A stretch of DNA of 64,000 nt from positions 1 through 64,000 of the forward strand of contig JAEUVZ010000069.1 in the NCBI GenBank assembly GCA_016786665.1, given 5' to 3'. A program made the position numbers and the translations under genes. This stretch comes from Flavipsychrobacter sp. GTDB taxonomy: Bacteria > Bacteroidota > Bacteroidia > Chitinophagales > Chitinophagaceae. Each line of letters opens with the position of its first letter. Position 1 is the stretch's first letter. Positions 41,011 to 48,812 of this stretch are shown here, one piece after another. The notes beneath the pieces are model-generated. The model worked only from the letters and a program-made list of their open reading frames with translations. It was not told where the DNA came from and made no database searches.

Positions 41011-41631
41011 TTACACTACATTTCGCAGGCGGGCGTCTATCTCTTCGTCCAGGTCCTCAAACACGCGCGCTACCGCTTTTTTTACCTGCGAGTTTACCTG
41101 GTTGTCCGGGTCTTCGTAATCCACAAAAAACATAATGTTGGCCACATCCAGTATAGCCCGCGGTATCAGGGTGTGAAACCATTTTACATACTCGGCATGC
41201 AGCCCCGGTTGCTGCAAGCGACAGGAGGCAAAGCGGATTGCCCCTGCGATTTTACGCATACACTTGCTATTCCTTATCAAATAATTATCCGCCTTGCCTC
41301 CTATTGCTTCCAGGGCCAGCAGCAGTTCTTCGTGCTCACAAAGTACTATTACAGGTATGTCCGGGTATAGTGACTTGACATAGCCTGAAAGCACCTGGTC
41401 GTTGAGCAATGCCACATTCACAAAGAGAACCTCGGGCACAATATTGCTATCGTGCGTTTTCAGTTCCAGTGTGGAATAGTAGCAGTACACAGCAGTGTAC
41501 TGTAGTGTCTCCAGTGCTTCCTTTAATGCCGCTACACTTTCGTCACTTTCGCCAACAATTAGCGCCATTGCTGTTTTCATTTGTTCACTGTGCTGGTTGA
41601 AACCGGGCGTAAAGAAAACCCGCTTTTTCAT
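41011..41631 (-). CDS. Receiver-like protein without a clear phospho-acceptor
   Basis: A 206-residue protein; a start at 41580 (MKTAMALIVGESDES) fits a receiver fold better than 41631. Residues 18-140 look like a response-regulator receiver (ALIVGESDESVAALKEAL, IPVIVLCEHEELLLALEAIGGKADNYLIRN), but the strand where the phospho-acceptor Asp should be reads PEVLFVNVALLND, without Asp at the usual place. The C-terminal 65 residues have no recognised output domain. It lies directly downstream (37 bases) of the LuxR-type regulator and is probably its co-transcribed partner. Confidence 0.65.
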   Translation of the reverse strand: MKKRVFFTPGFNQHSEQMKTAMALIVGESDESVAALKEALETLQYTAVYCYYSTLELKTHDSNIVPEVLFVNVALLNDQVLSGYVKSLYPDIPVIVLCEHEELLLALEAIGGKADNYLIRNSKCMRKIAGAIRFASCRLQQPGLHAEYVKWFHTLIPRAILDVANIMFFVDYEDPDNQVNSQVKKAVARVFEDLDEEIDARLRNVV

Positions 41632-41668
41632 CTACTTCTATACCGAAATGTCGGTATGGGTTGGTATA

Positions 41669-42343
41669 TTATTCGGCTTTGTCGGGAGACGTGCTGATGA
41701 TGTGGCGCTTTATGGCTTTGGCTACCGCTTCGGTACTGCTGTTCACCTGCAGCTTCCGGTAGATGTTTTTGATGTGGGTCTTTACGGTTTCGTTGGAGAT
41801 ACCCATTTGCGCCGCTATCATCTTGTAGCTGTTGCCCTGCACCATGTACTCCAGTATGGTTTTTTCTTTGGGGGTGATGTTCAGCCCTTCAAAGTTATCC
41901 TGGCTGTACACTTTCAGGAAACGGATAACACGGTTGGAAAGTGTGGCGTTGCGCGCTTCCAGCATCATTTCTTCCGCGTAGAGCGAGCTGACCATTTGCT
42001 CCGGGGTAATGATTTTTACCATCCCCACCGATGTTTCGGCATAGAGGTATTGCAGTATTTCGTTGCCATCCTCAAACGAGGAAAGGATCACTACCTTAGC
42101 GCCTTCGTATTTGTGTTTGATGCGCTTGCTGGCGTCCATCACACTGATAGACGGAGACTCCAGGTCCATCACTATGAGGTCCGGTACTTCCGCCGGCAGA
42201 AAATGAGAGAAATTCCCATCAAAAGCCTGCGGCCGGTAGCACTCAAAGCGAGCCGAAGTACTGATTAAATAATGCAATGCATCCCTTAAAATATTGTTCT
42301 TCTCAAAGACAGCGGTAACTATCTTTTTAGCGTCTGTAGACAT
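41669..42343 (-). CDS. LuxR/NarL-type response regulator
   Basis: A 224-residue regulator. Receiver domain about 7-130, with phospho-acceptor Asp in DLIVMDLESPS (about 60) and weakly conserved remainder (VVILSSFEDGNEILQYL). The C-terminal helix-turn-helix is clear: ITPKEKTILEYMVQGNSYKMIAAQM and ISNETVKTHIKNIYRKLQVNS (about 155-205). It should bind DNA as a dimer. No histidine kinase gene is next to it. The receiver-like protein downstream may compete for or modulate the same signal. Confidence 0.88.
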   Translation of the reverse strand: MSTDAKKIVTAVFEKNNILRDALHYLISTSARFECYRPQAFDGNFSHFLPAEVPDLIVMDLESPSISVMDASKRIKHKYEGAKVVILSSFEDGNEILQYLYAETSVGMVKIITPEQMVSSLYAEEMMLEARNATLSNRVIRFLKVYSQDNFEGLNITPKEKTILEYMVQGNSYKMIAAQMGISNETVKTHIKNIYRKLQVNSSTEAVAKAIKRHIISTSPDKAE

Positions 42344-42686
42344 GCTCTCTGTGTGTTTTACCCCCCATTATTTCCCCCCGAAGATGTTTTTGCCCTAGCT
42401 AAATCAAAAATCTCGCCAAAGTCAAAATCCTGTTATCTACATCCCCGAAAAACAGGGCGCAAAACTAGCCGGATAAAGTTTTGGCACAATACCTAATATT
42501 CGGGAGATATTACCGTATTGTATTAATTGACACAGCGGCTGTCACCGCTATAAAAACTACTTTCCGTATCTTTGTGCTTCAAACGTCTCTATATCAGCAT
42601 GTAGAATACCTCTCTTTTCCGGTCTATAACACGCACTGGCTCTATCCGGAGCCCTGCAATGTATTCACCTTCCTAAAAAGAGATTC
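42344..42686. other. Divergent intergenic region between the regulator and the ABC-F gene
   Basis: Carries a TATCTTTG element at 42567-42574 (plus) that fits the -7 consensus for the ABC-F gene, predicting a leader of about 105 bases. The leader contains ATG TAG (a start codon followed at once by stop) at 42600-42605. Nothing else is evident; no gene longer than a few codons. Confidence 0.5.
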
Positions 42687-44288
42687 ATGCTTTCCACCAG
42701 GAATTTATCATATACGCATCCCAACGGGGACACGCTTTTTACTAACCTGGAGCTTAACATCCAGGCACAGCAGAAGTTGGCACTCATAGGCAATAACGGG
42801 TCGGGCAAGTCTACTTTACTAAAGATTCTTTCCGGCTGTTTGCAGCCGGTGTCGGGCAGCATCGTGTGCGATGATGCACCCTACTACGTACCGCAGCACT
42901 TTGGCCAGTTTCACACCCTTACCGTGACAGACGCGCTGCTAATAGCTGACAAGCTGATTGCCCTTCACCAGATACTGAATGGAGAGGTGACCGAAAACAA
43001 TATGACACCGCTTAACGACGACTGGTCAATAGAAGAGCGGTCGCAGGACGCACTTGCCGAATGGGGACTCCACGATATAAATCTGCAACAGCCTATGGCC
43101 TCGCTAAGCGGCGGACAAAAGACAAGGGTATTACTCGCCGGTATCCGCATACATGAACCAGGAATAATATTGCTGGACGAACCAACTAATCACCTGGATA
43201 ACGCAGGCCGACAGCAACTGTATGACTATATAGACGCCAGCAACAAAACGCTCATTGTGGTAACCCACGACCGCGCGCTGCTGAACCTGTTACAACCTAT
43301 ATACGAGCTTAGCCCTAAAGGGATAACTGTATATGGTGGTGATTATGCCTTTTACAAAGAGCAGAAAACAATAGAGGCAACTGCTCTTGCAGAGGATCTC
43401 AGGAGCACGGAAAAAGCCTTGCGAAAAGCGCGCGAAACTGAGCGCGAGACAATAGAGCGCCAGCAAAAGCTGGACGCGCGGGGAAGAAAAAAACAGGACA
43501 AGTCGGGCATGCCCACTATCATGATGAACACGATGCGTAACAATGCCGAACGAAGCACCGCAAAAGCCAGGGACATACATGCGGAGAAAACACAGGGGAT
43601 TACGCAACAACTAAACGACCTCCGCAAGGAACTCCCCGAAAAAGACAAGATGAAGATAGGCTTCAGCAATGCCAACCTGCATAGTGGTAAAATACTGGTA
43701 ACAGCCACCGAACTAAATGCGGCTTATGACGGTACCGCGGTATGGGCTACCTCCCAATCATTGCAGGTAATCAGCGGAGAGCGTATCTGCCTGGCAGGTG
43801 GTAATGGTTCCGGGAAAACCACATTGGCCAAGCTGCTGCTCGGCGTGCTGCAACCATCATCGGGCAACATATACCGGGCCGACTTTCAGTCTATATACAT
43901 AGACCAGGACTACGCCCTGGTAGACGACAGCTTAACACTGTATGAGCAGGCACAACGCTATAACACCGCACACCTGGAAGCACATGAAGTGAAAAGCAAA
44001 CTAACCCACTTCCTGTTTGCCAGTGTGCATTGGGATAAGATGTGCGGAACACTAAGCGGCGGCGAAAAAATGCGGCTGATACTCTGCTGCCTTACCCTGG
44101 GCAAAACCGCTCCCGACTTGATAGTACTGGATGAGCCCACTAATAACCTGGACCTGCAAAACATGGAACTACTTACCAATGCCCTGCGCGCCTACCGGGG
44201 AACACTTATCGTTATCTCACACGACCGGCACTTTCTGCAAGAGCTGCAAATATCACGTACAATAAATGTAAATTTTGAAGCCTGTTAA
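42687..44288 (+). CDS. ABC-F family ATPase
   Basis: A 533-residue cytosolic protein with two ABC domains and no membrane segments. First domain: Walker A GNNGSGKST (about 36-44), signature LSGGQKTR, Walker B IILLDEPTNHLD. Second: GGNGSGKTT (about 373-381), LSGGEKMR, LIVLDEPTNNLD. The interdomain linker (about 220-320) is highly charged (RKARETERETIERQQK), as in ABC-F proteins that enter the ribosomal E site to rescue or protect it. Whether it is a housekeeping type or an antibiotic-resistance type cannot be told. Own putative promoter; ends 152 bases before tRNA-Ala. Confidence 0.9.
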   Translation: MLSTRNLSYTHPNGDTLFTNLELNIQAQQKLALIGNNGSGKSTLLKILSGCLQPVSGSIVCDDAPYYVPQHFGQFHTLTVTDALLIADKLIALHQILNGEVTENNMTPLNDDWSIEERSQDALAEWGLHDINLQQPMASLSGGQKTRVLLAGIRIHEPGIILLDEPTNHLDNAGRQQLYDYIDASNKTLIVVTHDRALLNLLQPIYELSPKGITVYGGDYAFYKEQKTIEATALAEDLRSTEKALRKARETERETIERQQKLDARGRKKQDKSGMPTIMMNTMRNNAERSTAKARDIHAEKTQGITQQLNDLRKELPEKDKMKIGFSNANLHSGKILVTATELNAAYDGTAVWATSQSLQVISGERICLAGGNGSGKTTLAKLLLGVLQPSSGNIYRADFQSIYIDQDYALVDDSLTLYEQAQRYNTAHLEAHEVKSKLTHFLFASVHWDKMCGTLSGGEKMRLILCCLTLGKTAPDLIVLDEPTNNLDLQNMELLTNALRAYRGTLIVISHDRHFLQELQISRTINVNFEAC

Positions 44289-44413
44289 AAATGTAGAAAC
44301 GCCTTGCGGCACTCTAAAACTTCGGGACATGCCAGGTTTTCGCTGTGCCCTATATTGTAGCTACCGAGCCCGGAAGAGGACAATAGGCATAGATGATAGG
44401 CCATAAAAACAAA

Positions 44414-44433
44414 AGATCGCCTTGCGGCGATCT
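44414..44433 (-). terminator. Intrinsic terminator of tRNA-Ala
   Basis: Minus strand AGATCGCC, loop GCAA, GGCGATCT then TTTGTTTTT. It lies 7 bases after the tRNA 3' end. Confidence 0.88.
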
Positions 44434-44440
44434 AAAGCTG

Positions 44441-44515
<75 letters not shown>

Positions 44516-44524
44516 TCGGGGCAG

Positions 44525-44532
44525 CAAATATA
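44525..44532 (-). promoter_or_regulatory. -7 element of tRNA-Ala
   Basis: Minus strand TATATTTG matches TAnnTTTG 10 bases before the tRNA 5' end. No clear -33 TTG. Confidence 0.5.
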
Positions 44533-44561
44533 GGGCAATTTTGGAAACATTACCTAATTTT

Positions 44562-44738
44562 ATGGCAATGAAAAAAGGCATCTGGCACCAGATATTAACT
44601 TACTTCTACCTGCGCAGGCGGGAGAAGGACGCTCCCCGAAGCACCGACCTCTTCCTGATGCACGGAATGAACCGCATTTCCATCTTTGTGTTTTTCATCG
44701 CCATCATTGTGCTTATCGTGCGCTTAATCCGTGGCTAG
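44562..44738 (+). CDS. Small single-pass membrane protein, 58 residues (DUF6728-like)
   Basis: The ATG at 44562 gives MAMKKGIWHQILTYFYLRRR, a polar stretch and one C-terminal membrane segment (ISIFVFFIAIIVLIVRLI). An upstream TTG at 44541 is unlikely. It resembles the small DUF6728-type proteins seen in Bacteroidota, which have this length and layout; that match is from memory. Its end overlaps the convergent lpxB by 15 bases. Function unknown. Confidence 0.6.
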   Translation: MAMKKGIWHQILTYFYLRRREKDAPRSTDLFLMHGMNRISIFVFFIAIIVLIVRLIRG

Positions 44739-45824
44739 GGCCACTATCTCCGCTGCGGCGCGGGCCGATGCCGGGCTATCGCCCAGGCGGTGCCATAGAG
44801 TGGCATAGTCGGCTAATAGCTGGCGACGGCGGTCGCTATCCGCCAGCAGGGCGCCCAGCTCTTCCAGCAGGCGCTGCTCGTTCAGTTCGTGCTGAATCAA
44901 TTCGGTTACTACGGGCTTATCCATTATCAGGTTCACCAGCGATATATATTTTACTTTTATCAGCTTTGTAGCCAGCCAGTAAGATATGGGGTTCCCTTTG
45001 TAGCACACCACCTGCGGCACCCCAAAGAGGGCGGTTTCCAGCGTGGCCGTTCCGCTGGTGACCAGGGCCGCGGCCGACTGCTTCAGCAGGTTGTAGGTAT
45101 CGTTGCGCACCAGCATTACCTTTTCGTTACCAATCAACTGGTGGTAAAGGCTATCGGGCTGCGAGGGCGCACCGGCCACTACAAACTGGTACTGCGGAAA
45201 ATGCCGTACCATCTGCAGCATAATGGGCAACTTTATTTTTATCTCCTGCCCGCGGCTACCCGGCAGCAAGGCTATAGTAGGTTTATCGCCCAGGCGGCGC
45301 ACCGGCACCTGCTCCTTCTCGTGGCGCACCACCTCTACCAGCGGGTGGCCTACATAGGTGGCTTCAAAATTCCACTTGCGGTAAAAATCGACCTCAAAGG
45401 GTAGTATCACCAGCATCTTATCTACATCGCGCTTTATCTTTTTCACGCGGCCCTCCTTCCAGGCCCACACCTGTGGCGATATGTAGTACACCACCTTTAT
45501 ACCCTGCCGGCGCGCCCACTCGGCTATGCGCATGTTGAAGCCGGGATAGTCTATGAGCACCAGCACATCGGGCCGGAACTCCAGTATATCCCTTTTGCAG
45601 AAATCTATATTGCGTAGTATGGTGCGCAGGTGCTTCAGCACTTCTACAAAGCCCATAAAGGCCAGGTCGCGGTAGTGCTTTACCAGTGTGGCCCCTGCCG
45701 CCTGCATTTTATCGCCGCCCCAGCAGCGCACGTCTGCGGCTTTATCCTGTAGATGTATCTCCCGCACCAGGTTACCTCCGTGGAGGTCTCCGCTCGCCTC
45801 TCCCGCTACCAGGTAATAGCGCAT
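44724..45824 (-). CDS. lpxB: Lipid-A-disaccharide synthase
   Basis: Joins UDP-2,3-diacylglucosamine and lipid X into the lipid A disaccharide at the inner membrane. 366 residues, standard length. Motifs: YYLVAGEASGDLHGGNLV at the start, FMGFVEVLKHL, DYPGFNMRIAEWARRQGIKVVYYISPQVWAWKEGR (in parts YISPQVWAWK), VGHPLVE, LLPGSRGQEI and SGTATLETALFGVPQVVCYKG. Its ATG abuts the stop of the upstream small membrane protein gene. Confidence 0.97.
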   Translation of the reverse strand: MRYYLVAGEASGDLHGGNLVREIHLQDKAADVRCWGGDKMQAAGATLVKHYRDLAFMGFVEVLKHLRTILRNIDFCKRDILEFRPDVLVLIDYPGFNMRIAEWARRQGIKVVYYISPQVWAWKEGRVKKIKRDVDKMLVILPFEVDFYRKWNFEATYVGHPLVEVVRHEKEQVPVRRLGDKPTIALLPGSRGQEIKIKLPIMLQMVRHFPQYQFVVAGAPSQPDSLYHQLIGNEKVMLVRNDTYNLLKQSAAALVTSGTATLETALFGVPQVVCYKGNPISYWLATKLIKVKYISLVNLIMDKPVVTELIQHELNEQRLLEELGALLADSDRRRQLLADYATLWHRLGDSPASARAAAEIVALATD

Positions 45825-46118
45825 CTACCACACATACTTTACAAGGATGATGAGCGTAGCATAGAGCACCGTAGCTACCAGTATGCCGCGGGCCGTAAGA
45901 TCGAGCCGCTTATTGGTGAAATAGATGAACGGTGCAATATTGATAAGCAGGCTGAGCGTAAGTATCAGCGCCGCTTCCGTCTTGCTGCGGAACATGCCGC
46001 CAAAGAAGTCGCCAATGCCATTGGAATTCCCACCCATTACGAAATACACGATAAAAAAACCCAGCACCGGCGCCAGCAGGCCAATGAGAAATCCGAAAAT
46101 GGGCACGTTACGCTTCAT
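45825..46118 (-). CDS. Small membrane protein, 97 residues, upstream of lpxB
   Basis: Three hydrophobic segments can be seen: 6-28 (IFGFLIGLLAPVLGFFIVYFVM), about 48-70 (AALILTLSLLINIAPFIYF) and about 77-96 (GILVATVLYATLIILVKYV). The stop codon touches the lpxB start without spacing, so translation is coupled. No family function is known to me; a role in envelope lipid metabolism is inferred only from position. Confidence 0.75.
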   Translation of the reverse strand: MKRNVPIFGFLIGLLAPVLGFFIVYFVMGGNSNGIGDFFGGMFRSKTEAALILTLSLLINIAPFIYFTNKRLDLTARGILVATVLYATLIILVKYVW

Positions 46119-46158
46119 ATAAATAAAATATGCTGCTAATATACAAAGGCAAAAGCAT

Positions 46159-46189
46159 TTTGCACATATACCCCATACGGTTACCTTTG
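46159..46189 (+). promoter_or_regulatory. Promoter of comA
   Basis: TTTG at 46159-46162, 19-base spacer, TACCTTTG at 46182-46189. Predicted transcription start is about 46196, 17 bases before the ATG. Confidence 0.85.
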
Positions 46190-46212
46190 TATTTTAACAG
46201 AATACATTATCC

Positions 46213-47004
46213 ATGAATTTTCGTTTAACTGATCTCCCTGAGCGCACATCGAAGCCCCGCACTAATGGCATCACTATGGTGATGGACAAAGGCATGGGCC
46301 TGGAAGGTGTAAAAGACTTCCTGTCGGTGGCGGCTCCGTATGTAGATGTCGTTAAGTTTGGCTTCGGCACCTCTGTGGTTACCGACCACCTTCGCGAGAA
46401 AATAGACCTTTACCGCAGCTACAATATCCCCGTGTACTTCGGGGGCACCTTGTTTGAAGCTTATCTCATCCGCAACCAGTTTGACGACTACGTGGAGGTG
46501 ATAAAAGAATTCGGCATAGAGCACGTAGAAGTATCGGATGGCTCCATCACTATCCCCCACGTGGAGAAGTGCGGCTACATAGAGAAACTGGCGCAGCACT
46601 TTACCGTACTTTCGGAAGTAGGCTCTAAAGACGCGGCACACATCATCCCTCCTTATAAGTGGATAGAACTGATGCGCGCCGAACTGGAAGCCGGCTCCAC
46701 CTATGTTATCGCCGAAGCACGCGAGGCGGGCAACGTGGGTATCTACCGCGGATCGGGCGAGGTACGCGAAGGGCTGGTGCAGGAAATCCTTACCCAGATT
46801 CCAGCCGAACAGATACTGTGGGAAGCGCCGCAAAAAGCACAGCAGGTGTACTTTATGGAGCTGCTGGGCGCTAACGTAAACCTGGGCAACATCGCCCCCA
46901 ACGAAGTGATTCCCCTGGAAACACTGCGTATCGGTTTGCGCAGCGATACCTTCCACCTGTACCTGGATAAAGGAAATAAAGAAACCATATCCACCGATAT
47001 TTAA
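46213..47004 (+). CDS. comA: Phosphosulfolactate synthase (ComA family)
   Basis: ComA adds sulfite to phosphoenolpyruvate to give phosphosulfolactate, the first step of coenzyme M synthesis in methanogens and a source of sulfonates in bacteria. The 263-residue TIM barrel shows ITMVMDKGMGLEGVKDFL (about 20-37), YVDVVKFGFGTSVV, GTLFEAYLIRNQFDDY, EVSDGSITIP and LSEVGSKD, all typical. In Bacteroidota the product may feed sulfonolipid (capnoid) synthesis; this is inference, as comB, comC and lipid genes are not here. It has its own promoter and terminator, so it is monocistronic. Confidence 0.9.
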   Translation: MNFRLTDLPERTSKPRTNGITMVMDKGMGLEGVKDFLSVAAPYVDVVKFGFGTSVVTDHLREKIDLYRSYNIPVYFGGTLFEAYLIRNQFDDYVEVIKEFGIEHVEVSDGSITIPHVEKCGYIEKLAQHFTVLSEVGSKDAAHIIPPYKWIELMRAELEAGSTYVIAEAREAGNVGIYRGSGEVREGLVQEILTQIPAEQILWEAPQKAQQVYFMELLGANVNLGNIAPNEVIPLETLRIGLRSDTFHLYLDKGNKETISTDI

Positions 47005-47012
47005 TATTTTTA

Positions 47013-47045
47013 GAAAGGCATTCTCCAAAGGATGCCTTTCTTTTT
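47013..47045 (+). terminator. Intrinsic terminator of comA
   Basis: GAAAGGCAT, ten-base loop, ATGCCTTTC, then TTTTT. An ATG (47032) in frame with aroE lies inside the hairpin, which argues against that ATG as the aroE start. Confidence 0.88.
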
Positions 47046-47052
47046 ATCATCT

Positions 47053-47787
47053 ATGCCGGCACACTACGGACTTATCGGCTTCCCGCTTACGCACTCCTTC
47101 TCTCCGAAGTGGTTCGCGGAGAAGTTTGCGGCCGAGGGTATTGACGCCACTTACAAAGCCTACCCGCTGGAGCTGATAGAGTCTATCAGCGACCTGCTGG
47201 CCAATTATCCGCTCAGGGGGCTGAACGTGACCATACCGTACAAAGAACAAGTGCTCGGCTATCTTAACGAACTGGACGAAGCGGCCGAAGCAATAGGCGC
47301 GGTCAACTGCATCGACATACGGCACGGAATAAAGAAGGGTTACAATACCGATGTCACCGGCTTTGAGCAAAGCCTGGCACCCCTGCTGCAAGCCCATCAT
47401 ACCCGGGCGCTGGTGCTGGGCACCGGTGGCGCGGCCAAAGCGGTACATTACGTGCTGGAGAAGCTGGGTCTGACATACCGTACCGTATCGCGGCACCAAT
47501 CGGAAGGGGTTATCACATACGATGAACTTACTGAAGAGCTAATCGCATCGCATCCACTCATCATCAACACCACACCGCTGGGTATGGCTCCACACACGGA
47601 TGAAGCTCCCGCCATTCCTTATCACGCACTTACCGAAAAACACCTCCTCTACGACCTCATTTACAACCCCGACGAAACAAAATTCTTAGCACTCGGAAAA
47701 CAACAGGGAGCAACAATAAAGAATGGCCACGAAATGCTGGTACGGCAAGCAGAAGCTAGTTGGGAAATATGGAAGATCCTCACCTAG
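47053..47787 (+). CDS. aroE: Shikimate dehydrogenase
   Basis: Reduces 3-dehydroshikimate to shikimate with NADPH in aromatic amino acid synthesis. From the ATG at 47053: MPAHYGLIGFPLTHSFSPKWF, with substrate Ser residues in the HSFSP motif, LRGLNVTIPYKEQVLGYL (catalytic Lys), AIGAVNCI, GYNTDVTGF, then the nucleotide-binding ALVLGTGGAAKAVHYVL and TPLGM. 244 residues, a short but normal form. The 47032 ATG belongs to the comA terminator. Followed by a hairpin and a repeat array. Confidence 0.95.
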   Translation: MPAHYGLIGFPLTHSFSPKWFAEKFAAEGIDATYKAYPLELIESISDLLANYPLRGLNVTIPYKEQVLGYLNELDEAAEAIGAVNCIDIRHGIKKGYNTDVTGFEQSLAPLLQAHHTRALVLGTGGAAKAVHYVLEKLGLTYRTVSRHQSEGVITYDELTEELIASHPLIINTTPLGMAPHTDEAPAIPYHALTEKHLLYDLIYNPDETKFLALGKQQGATIKNGHEMLVRQAEASWEIWKILT

Positions 47788-47807
47788 CCTCTCCCTAAAA
47801 GGAGAGG
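47788..47807 (+). terminator. Hairpin directly after aroE, possible terminator
   Basis: CCTCTCC, six-base loop CTAAAA, GGAGAGG, then ACACTTTTATTAT. The stem is short and resembles a repeat type spread through this genome, so it may be a repeat that serves as a terminator. Confidence 0.5.
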
Positions 47808-47910
47808 ACACTTTTATTATAGACTTTTAACGATTGCCGCCATGGATTCGACTGCGCTCACCATGACAACTATTATTCGGCTTTGCGCTTAAAAAACTAA
47901 AAAGTGCCAC

Positions 47911-47990
47911 CTGAAAACTGCTAACTGAAAACTGAAAACTGAAAACTGCCAACTGGAAACTGCTAACTGGAAACTGCTAACTGAAAAACT
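47911..47990. repeat. Degenerate AACTG(C/A) short tandem array
   Basis: Eight or nine copies of 7-12 base units of the form AACTGCTAACTGGAA or AACTGAAA, imperfect and out of phase. A related array occurs in opposite orientation at 57833-57894. No coding content. Confidence 0.8.
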
Positions 47991-47994
47991 GAAA

Positions 47995-48786
47995 TCACCC
48001 CACCGTATAATACACACAAGTAGTCAGAAAATTCCTTAGGCCGTATAGGTAGGTAACCGGGCCCCACTGCTTGCGGGGTTGCAGCCCGAACTTGTATTTG
48101 TAGATAGGATTGATGAGGAAGTGCTGCTTCTTCAGCACCTTCAGGTTGCTGTGCTTTATGATGCGCTCAAAGCGCTCTATGCTTATCTGCGTATCCCACA
48201 CCTCCATCAGGTCGGTAATAACGCCCTCGCTTTCGCCGGCCATTTTCAGGATGGCTTTGTAGAGGCCCTTGGGTAGTATGTGGTAGTAAGGCAGCTTGCT
48301 CACCAGCTTGCCCTCGCATATCTGCTGGTGGCCGCCGAAAGGCATATACCACGGCGGGAAGCCGAAGAATATCTGCCCGCCGGGGCGCAGGAAATTTTTC
48401 AGGTAGGGCACAAACTTCTCCTGGTCGGGGATGTGCTCTATGGTATCTTTCAGCACTATTACATCAAAGAAATCTTTGAACCGCGCCAGGAAGTCCTCGT
48501 CGTACACGTTCTTCAGCAGGAACTCCATTTTCTTTTGCTGCACCTCGTCTTTCAGCATGTCGTTGGCCAGGTCTATGCGCTTGGGGTTAAGGTCTACCCC
48601 TACGCAGTAGCAGCCTTTTTCGGCAAAGGGCAGTAGTACCCCACCCTCGCCGCAGCCTATTTCCAGCACGTTAACACCGCCGCCCAGTTTGTGCGTTGCC
48701 TCTATAAAAGGCAGTACGTATGACCGGGAATTATCTACCTGCTGATCGAACCGGACGCGATCGTCTTTATGCTGTTTAAGTGCCAA
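47995..48786 (-). CDS. Class I SAM-dependent methyltransferase
   Basis: A 263-residue enzyme. SAM-binding motif VNVLEIGCGEGGVLLPFAEKG (about 38-58, key residues EIGCGEGG), acidic residue in VGVDLNPKRIDLA, and motif DVIVLKDTIEHIPDQE (about 107-122). The C-terminal half is rich in aromatic residues, with no known substrate domain. The only start not preceded by a stop is the TTG at 48786 (upstream codons lack ATG or GTG). Substrate unknown; could be a lipid, quinone or glycan. Confidence 0.82.
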   Translation of the reverse strand: MALKQHKDDRVRFDQQVDNSRSYVLPFIEATHKLGGGVNVLEIGCGEGGVLLPFAEKGCYCVGVDLNPKRIDLANDMLKDEVQQKKMEFLLKNVYDEDFLARFKDFFDVIVLKDTIEHIPDQEKFVPYLKNFLRPGGQIFFGFPPWYMPFGGHQQICEGKLVSKLPYYHILPKGLYKAILKMAGESEGVITDLMEVWDTQISIERFERIIKHSNLKVLKKQHFLINPIYKYKFGLQPRKQWGPVTYLYGLRNFLTTCVYYTVG

Positions 48787-48812
48787 CTGCTGATTGATTA
48801 AGAGCCGCTAAT

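Noticed and set aside
47911-47990. CRISPR array
   Set aside because: Units are 7-12 bases, degenerate and without spacers of constant length; no cas genes are present.
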